Of a stretch of 64,000 nucleotides of DNA, positions 58,524-64,000 are shown piece by piece (the first letter of the stretch is position 1; each line of letters starts with the position of its first letter). Source of the stretch: Sinomicrobium kalidii (GTDB lineage: Bacteria; Bacteroidota; Bacteroidia; Flavobacteriales; Flavobacteriaceae). The notes under the pieces were generated by a model. That model had not been told where the DNA came from, did no database searches, and saw only the letters and a list, made by a program, of their open reading frames with translations. Location: the NCBI RefSeq assembly GCF_021183825.1, contig NZ_CP089211.1, forward strand, positions 1,550,001 to 1,614,000. Reading direction: 5' to 3'. A program made the position numbers and the translations under genes.

Positions 58524-58754
58524 TCATGTTTTCCGTTGCCTGAGCAATTCACGGTCTATTTCTTCATAGTAATGATTTATCCGTTTGTATTGTACTGTAA
58601 GCAAATCCATCATGCTGTTAAGGTTATCCATGATGCTGCTAAGACGGTCCGGCAGAGTACCAAGGGTTTCTATCACGGTACCAAGACTCTCCAGACTTTC
58701 ATGTTGTGCTTTAACGAGTTCGTCGAGACGGGAATGGGTGGGTTTGGTTTTCAT
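58524..58754 (-). CDS. Small predicted coiled-coil protein
   Basis: This is a 76-residue protein of unknown function. Most of it (LDELVKAQHESLESLGTVIE, then a long Leu/Met-rich heptad pattern) should form a helix or coiled coil; both ends are charged. Its start region MKTKP and the leader before it resemble those of the neighbouring sigma gene (MKTQN). No family is recognised. The spacing suggests a possible relation to the sigma factor but this is unproven. Confidence 0.6.
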   Translation of the reverse strand: MKTKPTHSRLDELVKAQHESLESLGTVIETLGTLPDRLSSIMDNLNSMMDLLTVQYKRINHYYEEIDRELLRQRKT

Positions 58755-58945
58755 AATGGTGGTGTTTAATTAAAGATGACACTTTTATAGTCATAAAACT
58801 TTTATTAGTACTTATTTTATGTACTACAAAGTACATTATATGCATCAAATATAACATTACTTGATTAAAATCAAAAATTTTTAATTGATTAATTTTATCT
58901 AAATTGATATTTATACACCATAAGGTGGTTCAAATAACATCTAAT

Positions 58946-59149
58946 ATGAAGATAAATAGAATAAAGATTGTTTTAGCAGAAAAAGATCGAACAAATAAGT
59001 GGTTGTCCGAGAAATTAGATAAAAGTAGGACTACCATATCCCGTTGGTGCAGGAATGATATACAACCTTCCCTTGAAACATTGGTAGAAGTAGCCCATGC
59101 ATTGGACGTTGACATTCGGGAATTATTAGTACCTACCAAAAAAGATTAA
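58946..59149 (+). CDS. XRE-family helix-turn-helix regulator
   Basis: This is a small DNA-binding protein of the XRE type. The 67-residue product is nearly all helix-turn-helix: NKWLSEKLDKSRTTISRWCR, then QPSLETLVEVAHALDVDIRE. The chosen ATG gives MKINRIK; a further upstream frame is unlikely. It lies next to a toxin-antitoxin cluster. A fragment of a second copy of its C-terminal end lies 0.9 kb downstream. Confidence 0.85.
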   Translation: MKINRIKIVLAEKDRTNKWLSEKLDKSRTTISRWCRNDIQPSLETLVEVAHALDVDIRELLVPTKKD

Positions 59150-59163
59150 TTTTTCCTTCCGTT

Positions 59164-59230
59164 AACTTTGTGGTCCTTGTGGTTTTTCATGTTATGGGCC
59201 TGGCTTTACCACAGAGAAACACAAAGTAGG
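59164..59230. repeat. Imperfect inverted repeat (ACTTTGTG/CACAAAGT)
   Basis: The words AACTTTGTGGTCCTTGTGG on the left and TTACCACAGAGAAACACAAAGT on the right are approximate complements, separated by about 20 bases. CACAAAGGGACACAGAGG follows. Text of this kind is a familiar short dispersed repeat in Bacteroidetes genomes (general experience, not checked here). Confidence 0.6.
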
Positions 59231-59349
59231 CACAAAGGGACACAGAGGTTTCTGTATGGAAGTTAAAAAAGAACTCAAAAAATCTATATCATCTCATTGT
59301 TTATTTTATTTTGTAATTTTGAAGATGTGACATTAAAATTTTCATTGCC

Positions 59350-59658
59350 ATGAGTAAGATTGTTTTGGAAGTAGATGATACTGTGGCCCGTAAATGGAAA
59401 GCATCGTCCAAAAAATGGCGTAAGCAGGTTGCCGCACTCATAGGCCGGGTAATAACGCGGGGAGAAGATAGTGCAGATGCAGATAAAATGCCAAAAGGTT
59501 ATGCCCTGCCAACAGATAAAGAACTACAAAAGCATTTTAACAAAGTACAGGAAGATACACCATCGTATACGCAATTTCTGGACGAATTAGGAGATATTGC
59601 GGCCAAAAATGGCCTGGACCAGGAATTGTTAGACCAATTGCTGGCCGAAGATGACTAA
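59350..59658 (+). CDS. Putative antitoxin preceding a PIN toxin
   Basis: This is a 102-residue protein whose gene overlaps the following PIN toxin by eight bases. The N-terminus (MSKIVLEVDDTVARKWKASSKKWRKQVA) could be a short DNA-binding region; the acidic C-terminus (ELGDIAAKNGLDQELLDQLLAEDD) would suit binding the toxin. The family cannot be named. The operon order, antitoxin then PIN toxin, supports the role. Confidence 0.75.
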   Translation: MSKIVLEVDDTVARKWKASSKKWRKQVAALIGRVITRGEDSADADKMPKGYALPTDKELQKHFNKVQEDTPSYTQFLDELGDIAAKNGLDQELLDQLLAEDD

Positions 59659-60061
59659 ACCGGCTTTTGTTTTGGATTGTAATGTACTTATAAGCGCCCA
59701 CCTGATAAAGAACTCGGTGAGCCGCAGGGCTTATGAAAAGGCTTTGCTATCGGGTATTGCATTTTGTTCTCCTGCTACTTTCCAGGAATTTTCTACCCGC
59801 TTTCTCCGCTCCAAGTTTGATAAATACCTACCGCTTGATCAACGACTCATTGCCATAGCCCGGTATAAAAGAGAAAGCAAAATGATAAACCCCACAAATT
59901 TTGTAGATGCTTCGCGCGACCCGGACGACAATAAATACCTGGAACTCGCCATTGCAACCAATGCGGCTTGTATCGTTAGCGGAGATAAAGATTTGTTGGT
60001 GTTACATCCCTTCCAGGATATTCCTATTATAACCGCAGCAGACTTTCTGGCCCGGTATTAA
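59651..60061 (+). CDS. PIN-domain toxin (COG1569-type)
   Basis: This is a predicted magnesium-dependent ribonuclease of the PIN family. Asp9 in VLDCNVLISA, the acidic SRDPDDNKYLELA motif and IVSGDKDLL are the expected active-site acids. The 136-residue length is normal. It overlaps the upstream antitoxin gene. Such proteins usually cut specific RNAs; the target is not known. Confidence 0.88.
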   Translation: MTKPAFVLDCNVLISAHLIKNSVSRRAYEKALLSGIAFCSPATFQEFSTRFLRSKFDKYLPLDQRLIAIARYKRESKMINPTNFVDASRDPDDNKYLELAIATNAACIVSGDKDLLVLHPFQDIPIITAADFLARY

Positions 60062-60063
60062 GA

Positions 60064-60135
60064 ACTATTGCAGAAGTTCTGGATGTTGATATCCGGGAAT
60101 TATTAGTACCTACCAAAAACAAAGGTCGATCGTAG
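60064..60135 (+). pseudogene. Fragment of an XRE regulator C-terminus
   Basis: Read in frame from here the DNA gives TIAEVLDVDIRELLVPTKNK before a stop. This matches the end of the intact XRE gene (VEVAHALDVDIRELLVPTKKD) 0.9 kb upstream, with a 25-base identical stretch (GGGAATTATTAGTACCTACC then five A). There is no start and no helix-turn-helix, so it is a remnant. It begins just after the PIN toxin stop. Confidence 0.85.
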
Positions 60136-60247
60136 GCTTTCCATTGAAGAAGGGAGTTTTTTGGTTGGTTGAATCAAGATCATTTCCACAACTAAAGTTT
60201 AACATGTCAACAGTAATTTCGTGTCTTTGGATAAAAGCAAAAGGATC

Positions 60248-60490
60248 ATGGATTTAGAAGCCCGGAAAATATTATTTGTTCAGGAATTTTTAAGACTCCA
60301 AAACGAAGACATCGTTAGCGGACTTGAAAAGTTGTTACGGAAAAGAAAAGCAGAACTGATTGAAAAAAGCTTTAAACCGATGCGCATGGAACAGTACGAT
60401 GCTGAGATTGATCGGGCCATGGATGACTCAAAAAATGGACGAATGATAAAAGCAACTGATTTAAAAGCTAAAATCCAAAAATGGGATTAG
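60248..60490 (+). CDS. Putative antitoxin of a ParE-type module, partner truncated
   Basis: This is an 80-residue helical protein, MDLEARKILFVQEFLRLQNE onward, closely similar in its first half to the antitoxin of the opposite-strand module near 62 kb (MDLQTRKIEFIQEFLKLQSE). The start was set at the ATG where similarity begins. The C-terminus overlaps the truncated toxin start by ten bases. It may now act alone as a regulator or be a dead remnant. Confidence 0.75.
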   Translation: MDLEARKILFVQEFLRLQNEDIVSGLEKLLRKRKAELIEKSFKPMRMEQYDAEIDRAMDDSKNGRMIKATDLKAKIQKWD

Positions 60491-60612
60491 AGGTCTACTG
60501 GTTAGAACTTGCCGAAAGCAAATTAGAAGACATCTACAGTTATTACACCATAAAAGCCAATAAAAGAGTTGCCCAAAAGCTTAGTACACGACAAAAATTT
60601 TCATTTCATTGA
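60481..60612 (+). pseudogene. Truncated RelE/ParE-like toxin
   Basis: The frame MGLEVYWLELAESKLEDIY followed by SYYTIKANKRVAQKL matches the N-terminal third of the ParE-family toxin encoded near 61.6-61.9 kb (MEVIWSEFAEGQLDEIFEYY). After about residue 34 the similarity ends and a stop follows at residue 44; the catalytic C-terminal half is missing. Overlap with the antitoxin confirms it was once an operon. Confidence 0.85.
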
Positions 60613-60675
60613 CATGATTGATGTGAATTATGGATTAAAAAATGAGAAAACCAATAGTCAAACTTAAAAAGACAG

Positions 60676-60741
60676 CCCGCAGATGACGCAGATAGGCACA
60701 GATTTTTATTGCTTTCTGCGGAAATCTGCGTCATCTGCGGG
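60676..60741. repeat. Perfect 18-bp inverted repeat (CCCGCAGATGACGCAGAT)
   Basis: The left arm (60676-60693) and right arm (60724-60741) are exact reverse complements with a 30-base loop. The words CGCAGATGACGCAGATAGG and ATCTGCGTCATCTGCGGG are typical of a dispersed Bacteroidetes repeat family. It stands just after the truncated toxin and 75 bases before the YefM gene. Confidence 0.85.
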
Positions 60742-60815
60742 AAAAATCCGGGAGAAATATTTAAGGATTTGCAAATAAAGTACTTTTTTAAGTACGTTTT
60801 CATTATCCATGCATC

Positions 60816-61064
60816 ATGGAAACGGTAAACTACACAGACTTTCGCGCTAACCTGAAGCATTGGTTCGACAAGGTAATCAATGATGTAAGCGATATTGTCA
60901 TTAAGCGAAAAGGAGGAAAAGACCTTGTTCTGATTTCCCTGGATGAATACAATTCATTAAAGGAGACCACCTACCTGCTGACCGGGAAAAACAGGGATGT
61001 TTTATTGAAGTCTATTAAGGAGCTGGAAGGCGATAAAGGTGTTCAAAAAGACCTGATTGAATAA
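60816..61064 (+). CDS. yefM: YefM/Phd-family antitoxin
   Basis: This is an 82-residue antitoxin of the Phd/YefM class. N-terminal TVNYTDFRANLKHWFDKV contacts DNA, and DIVIKRKGGKDLVLISLDEYNSL is the family core. The acidic C-terminal region should wrap the toxin. The stop overlaps the YoeB start by one base, so translation is coupled and the complex should autoregulate. Confidence 0.93.
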   Translation: METVNYTDFRANLKHWFDKVINDVSDIVIKRKGGKDLVLISLDEYNSLKETTYLLTGKNRDVLLKSIKELEGDKGVQKDLIE

Positions 61065-61324
61065 TGAGGTTAATTTGGTCTACAACTTCCTCGAATGATT
61101 ATCTGTATTGCCAAAAAGTAGATAAAAAGATCGTCAAGCGCATTAATGAGTTGATAAAAAACTGTATGCGCACACCCTTTGAGGGCATAGGAAAACCCGA
61201 GGCCCTGAAAGGTGGTTTACAAGGATATTGGTCGAGACGGATAACATCAGAACATCGGCTGGTTTATAAATACGAGGATGAAGAATTGTGGATAGCGGCC
61301 TGCCGTTATCACTATGGGAAGTGA
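61064..61324 (+). CDS. yoeB: YoeB-family mRNA interferase toxin
   Basis: This is an 86-residue RelE-superfamily ribonuclease that cuts mRNA at the ribosome. Glu46, Arg65, His83 and Tyr84 fall at exactly the positions of the E. coli YoeB active site (CRYHYGK end). The gene overlaps yefM by one base. It appears complete and likely active if not held by the antitoxin. Confidence 0.94.
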   Translation: MRLIWSTTSSNDYLYCQKVDKKIVKRINELIKNCMRTPFEGIGKPEALKGGLQGYWSRRITSEHRLVYKYEDEELWIAACRYHYGK

Positions 61325-61357
61325 AAAAGTATATTTTACCTGATATGAAGATAGTTT

Positions 61358-61613
61358 ATGGAAAATAAGGAGCGGGATTTATTCAGGTTAGAGCATATTT
61401 TTGAAAGTGTCGAAAAAATTGAAAATATATTTCTGATACTACCCAAAAAAATATGCCGATGTAGAATGGCATAAAATGAAGGGCATGAGAAACCTTATAG
61501 CCTATGAGTCTTTTGGGGTCAGGGCAGAAACCATTTGGAAAACGGCTGTAAGTGATATTCCTGTCCTAAAAAAGCAAATTCAAACCATAATCCGGGACTT
61601 AAATAAAAAATAG
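61358..61613 (+). pseudogene. HepT-like (DUF86) toxin remnant
   Basis: The first frame gives MENKERDLFRLEHIFESVEK, the start of a HepT/DUF86 protein. After about residue 27 the frame is lost and the sequence resumes in another frame with YADVEWHKMKGMRNLIAYES and IWKTAVSDIPVLKKQI, the C-terminal part. The expected middle of some 40 residues is absent. The RN-x3-H catalytic motif reads RNLIAY, with the His lost. There is no MNT antitoxin beside it. Confidence 0.85.
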
Positions 61614-61637
61614 CCTGAATATGTAGACGAAAAAGTG

Positions 61638-61949
61638 TTATTCGGTTCTCTCCATTTTTTTCGGATTCTGGCGTGCATCAAAAACATCGGCAATTTTGAT
61701 AAAACCGTTTTCAGCATTTACCGAATAAATAATCTTATAGTTTTTATAAACTAAATAATGGTAAGACTCTTTTCTACCTTGAAGAAGTGGTTCGACTTGG
61801 CCGATAAAAGGGTTGCGAATTAGTTTTTCTGGTTCGTGGATTAAACCTTTCACCAATTTTTTTGCGATTCTGACACTTGCATTTTCGCTATAATATTCAA
61901 AAATTTCATCGAGTTGCCCTTCTGCAAATTCCGACCAAATAACCTCCAT
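61638..61949 (-). CDS. RelE/ParE-family toxin
   Basis: This is a 103-residue toxin of the ParE/RelE superfamily. MEVIWSEFAEGQLDEIFEYY starts the fold, and IRNPFIGQVEPLL and YHYLVYKNYKIIYSV are the typical core. The C-terminus IADVFDARQNPKKM matches ParE-like members. The antitoxin gene ends two bases upstream. ParE types act on gyrase and RelE types on mRNA; which applies here is not certain. Confidence 0.88.
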   Translation of the reverse strand: MEVIWSEFAEGQLDEIFEYYSENASVRIAKKLVKGLIHEPEKLIRNPFIGQVEPLLQGRKESYHYLVYKNYKIIYSVNAENGFIKIADVFDARQNPKKMERTE

Positions 61950-61951
61950 TG

Positions 61952-62173
61952 TTATTTGTATTTAGAAAGTAATTCCGAAGAGCGTTTAAACCGGTTGTTT
62001 TTAAAGTCAGCTTCTGATTGGTCTATTCTTCTGTTTAGTTCCTCCTTTGTCATTGGGCTGGCACCTGTTTCCCGCTCTTTTTTAAGTAATTTTTCGAGAC
62101 GGGCAATAGCTTCTTCGCTTTGGAGTTTCAAAAATTCCTGAATGAACTCTATTTTCCTGGTTTGCAGATCCAT
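61952..62173 (-). CDS. Antitoxin of the ParE-type module
   Basis: This is a 73-residue helical antitoxin, beginning MDLQTRKIEFIQEFLKLQSE. The frame remains open upstream through the repeat array, but the start is set at this ATG because similarity to the paralogue at 60.25 kb begins here. KEELNRRIDQSEADFKNNRF is probably the toxin-binding part. The promoter of this operon must lie in or beside the 21-bp array. Confidence 0.82.
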   Translation of the reverse strand: MDLQTRKIEFIQEFLKLQSEEAIARLEKLLKKERETGASPMTKEELNRRIDQSEADFKNNRFKRSSELLSKYK

Positions 62174-62244
62174 TTGAATTACTTTTTTGTAAAGATACAA
62201 ATTTAATGAGCATATCTTAACTATCATTCCTTTTCGAGAAATAT

Positions 62245-62580
62245 CGCCATTTAGGCGAAAATTAGTTGCTTTTAAGCAAAACAAAGATGTTTTTAGGCAA
62301 AAAATAGAAGTTTTTGGATAAAACAATGAAATTTTTAGCCCCGGCCTCTAAAAGTTTAGGTGCCGGGGCTAAATTTTTAGGTTCAAGACCTAAAGTTTTA
62401 GTCCTTTTGGCTAAAAATAACGGCTACTTACTTAAAAACATCCGTGTTTTACCTAAAAGGGACCTTATTTTGCCCAAACGAGACATTGATACGCCTAAAC
62501 ATTTGGCTGTTTCGGTTAAAATTTTAGGTCCGGAACCTAAACGTTTAGGTTCCGGACCTAAAATAATGATCAAAACTGGT
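62245..62580. repeat. Degenerate 21-bp-period repeat array, about 16 units
   Basis: Aligned in steps of 21 from 62245, units begin AAA (12 of 16, from 62329 on) and many carry TTTAGG or TTA GGT at bases 5-12 and CCT at the end, so that CCTAAA-n2-TTTAGG forms a mini-palindrome. The four left units have a variant ending (GGCAAAA). The array lies between the stop of the 62570 gene and the antitoxin start. A 21-bp step equals two helical turns, so the sites face the same side of the DNA (inference). Confidence 0.9.
62521..62564. repeat. Perfect 44-bp palindrome inside the array
   Basis: The two 22-base halves, ATTTTAGGTCCGGAACCTAA then AC, and GTTTAGGTTCCGGACCTAAA then AT, are exact reverse complements with no loop. 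It spans most of two repeat units and ends six bases inside the 62570 gene start-to-stop boundary region side. It could form a cruciform or bind a symmetric protein. Confidence 0.95.
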
Positions 62581-63040
62581 CGGAACCAGTCCCATTAGTG
62601 CGTGGAAAGAATTGTTTCAATTCTGCTACTTTTTCGGTATAGCCGTTTTCTCCCGCACCTTTTCTGTACTGGGCATAGCCATAGTCGATAAGGGCATCCC
62701 TGTAATTGTCGTAATCGTGCATCTTTTTGGTGCTTTCCATTTGGTAAACGATACTTTGTAACCTGTTCATTCGGGTTTCCAGGAAATTACGGGCATCATA
62801 ATCCTTTTCAAAATCTTTCCAGTCTATTTCGGGTGCACTGAGGTTAGGGCTGTTTTTATGATAATCCCGTACCTTGTTTACCAATAGCTTGTTTTGCTCA
62901 TTGATGGAGCCGTATTTTGTACGTTCTGCTTCGGTGAGTGCAGCTAATTTGTCCTTCACTTTCTGTTCCATTTCGGAAATCAGGCCATCGATCTCTTTTT
63001 GATCTTCCGGTGTCAGCTTAGATTGGATTACATTTCTCAT
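62570..63040 (-). CDS. Conserved-looking hypothetical protein, charged and helical
   Basis: This is a 156-residue protein with no family that I can name. It is rich in charged residues and predicted helices (LTPEDQKEIDGLISEMEQKV, then ALTEAERTKYGSINEQNKLL), with aromatic text DYDNYRDALIDYGYAQY near the middle-end. No signal peptide or membrane helix is seen. The 3' end touches the repeat array. Its role is unknown. Confidence 0.7.
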   Translation of the reverse strand: MRNVIQSKLTPEDQKEIDGLISEMEQKVKDKLAALTEAERTKYGSINEQNKLLVNKVRDYHKNSPNLSAPEIDWKDFEKDYDARNFLETRMNRLQSIVYQMESTKKMHDYDNYRDALIDYGYAQYRKGAGENGYTEKVAELKQFFPRTNGTGSDQF

Positions 63041-63704
63041 TGCTCTTGAGTTTTTAGTTAATAACTGATTGATTTAAAACATTTTTCGCAAATCAAGATA
63101 CAAAATATTCTCAAAAATATAAAACGCAATTCGCTGATACACAAATGTTTAAAAAACACTTATTGCGTTGTACTTTTAATTTATATACGGGAATCTCTGC
63201 GTCACTTTGCCCCAGTTTTGTGAGCCTTTGCGATAAAATAAGGAAGAAATGCCAATGTAAAGGATCGAAGTTATTTATATCCCTGGTTATTATAGAATTT
63301 AACCCGCCGTTTCAAAAAGCTGATTTTAATTGCTTGTTATTAAAATAACACCATGGTGTACAAGTTAGTCGAAGTCATTTCTCAAAACCGTAAAAAACGG
63401 TTAAGGCCTAACGAAAAAGAACCAGGCCCTGCTTTTTAACTTAATTTCTAAAAAAAAAGGGGGCACCAAACACACCTAAATAACTGATAAACAATTATTA
63501 ATTGTATATAGTTTACACACAACAACTTTATTTATACACTAAAGTTACACATTATTAAAGATCCGTAAAATCCCTGAAATACACAATTGACTGAAGCACA
63601 GAAAATTAACAACATTATTAATAAGAATACCTAAAACGGCACTATAATTTCAATATAACTAATACAAACATTGACAGTAAGTTTAATCTTAAAATTTTAG
63701 AATC
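63041..63704. other. AT-rich intergenic region
   Basis: This gap holds the upstream regions of the two flanking genes. Near 63180-63235 the text TCTCTGCGTCACTTTGCCCC and GAGCCTTTGCGATAAAAT resembles a worn dispersed repeat. A small hairpin (AACCGT / ACGGTT, 63386-63402) lies inside a 28-codon frame at 63353-63439 that I do not count as a gene. The last 230 bases are AT-rich and probably hold the promoter of the secreted protein. Confidence 0.45.
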
Positions 63705-63998
63705 ATGAGAAAGTTAGTTTTAGCAGCAGCATTAGTTTTCGGAGGATTTGCTACCCAAGCCGCCACCATTGCAGATTATAACGATGTAGCCATCGTTGTA
63801 AACCAGGAAGAATTCACAGAGATCAGTACTGATGAAGTTCCTGCAGCTGTGACAGAAGCCCTGGAAAGGGATTATGCAGGTGCCACTATTTCCCAAGCAT
63901 ACGTTAACGAGGCCAAAGAGTACAAACTGGAAGTTACCATAGGTGAAGAAGCCGCTGTACTTTACGCTAACGAAAACGGTGAATGGATACAGAAATAA
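63705..63998 (+). CDS. Small secreted protein, PepSY-like
   Basis: This is a 97-residue exported protein. The signal peptide ends near residue 19 (ATQAA). The mature part has a beta-rich layout with STDEVPAAVTEALERDYAGA and EYKLEVTIGEEAAVLYANENGEWIQK, which resembles PepSY-like or BLIP-like small periplasmic domains. The function is unknown. It is preceded by a long AT-rich leader. Confidence 0.72.
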   Translation: MRKLVLAAALVFGGFATQAATIADYNDVAIVVNQEEFTEISTDEVPAAVTEALERDYAGATISQAYVNEAKEYKLEVTIGEEAAVLYANENGEWIQK

Positions 63999-64000
63999 TC

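Noticed and set aside
62245..62580. CRISPR-like array
   Set aside because: Units are 21 bp with degenerate positions throughout. There is no constant repeat with unique spacers of 30 bases or more and no cas genes in the window.
63145..63348. 67-codon frame in the 63-kb gap
   Set aside because: Cys-rich low-quality text lying on worn repeat sequence; no start context.
63353..63439. 28-codon frame MVYKLVEVISQNRKKRLRPN onward
   Set aside because: It has an ATG and a stop, but no family, no neighbour support and a hairpin inside it; too little evidence to call a gene.
1..64000. tRNA, rRNA and complete insertion sequences
   Set aside because: No tRNA-like cloverleaf, rRNA text or transposase frame was recognised on either strand.

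Overview
The window reads as chromosomal DNA of a gliding member of the Flavobacteriia (Bacteroidota), most likely a Flavobacteriaceae. This rests on gldJ, porV, two SusC/SusD pairs, a FecR/ECF-sigma regulated TonB receptor, a PafA-type phosphatase, and many lipoproteins and start regions without Shine-Dalgarno sequences. No rRNA, tRNA, CRISPR array or insertion sequence was found. Genus and species cannot be set from the sequence alone.

Layout. (1) 0.3-10.7 kb: a glycan utilisation locus with SusC, SusD, a GH3 glycosidase and two GH29 alpha-L-fucosidases of different architecture, closed by a two-way terminator against pafA. (2) 12.8-27.6 kb: mostly conserved housekeeping genes: mlaE/mlaF-like lipid ABC transporter, a DUF389 membrane protein, mannose-1-phosphate guanylyltransferase, a SprT-like protease, an SDR, an M28 peptidase, pyruvate dehydrogenase E2 and E1-alpha, cytidine deaminase, porV, gldJ and murF. 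(3) 27.6-37.0 kb: a second SusC/SusD locus whose enzyme is a Tat-exported phospholipase C, controlled by a FecR anti-sigma and an ECF sigma factor. (4) 37.5-44.7 kb: TetR plus SDR, small proteins, a methyltransferase, then a tight channel-bestrophin-carbonic anhydrase run, a Tat-type metallophosphoesterase and a lipoprotein phosphodiesterase. (5) 45-57.6 kb: gltB/gltD and a tripartite RND efflux pump. (6) 57.8-64 kb: an accessory, AT-richer region with an orphan ECF sigma factor, small regulators, several toxin-antitoxin modules (some broken), dispersed repeats and a 21-bp-periodic repeat array.

How the genes work together. Loci 1 and 3 each couple an outer-membrane SusCD importer to secreted hydrolases; locus 1 is aimed at a fucose-containing glycan and locus 3 at phospholipids or another phosphocholine ester. 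PorV (type IX secretion shuttle) and GldJ serve secretion and gliding. The channel, bestrophin and beta-carbonic anhydrase could form a bicarbonate or pH module (inference).

The most unusual signal is an intergenic array at about 62.25-62.58 kb of some 16 degenerate 21-bp units, with a perfect 44-bp palindrome inside it. It sits directly upstream of a ParE-type toxin-antitoxin operon, at the edge of a 3-kb patch of intact and decaying toxin-antitoxin genes.
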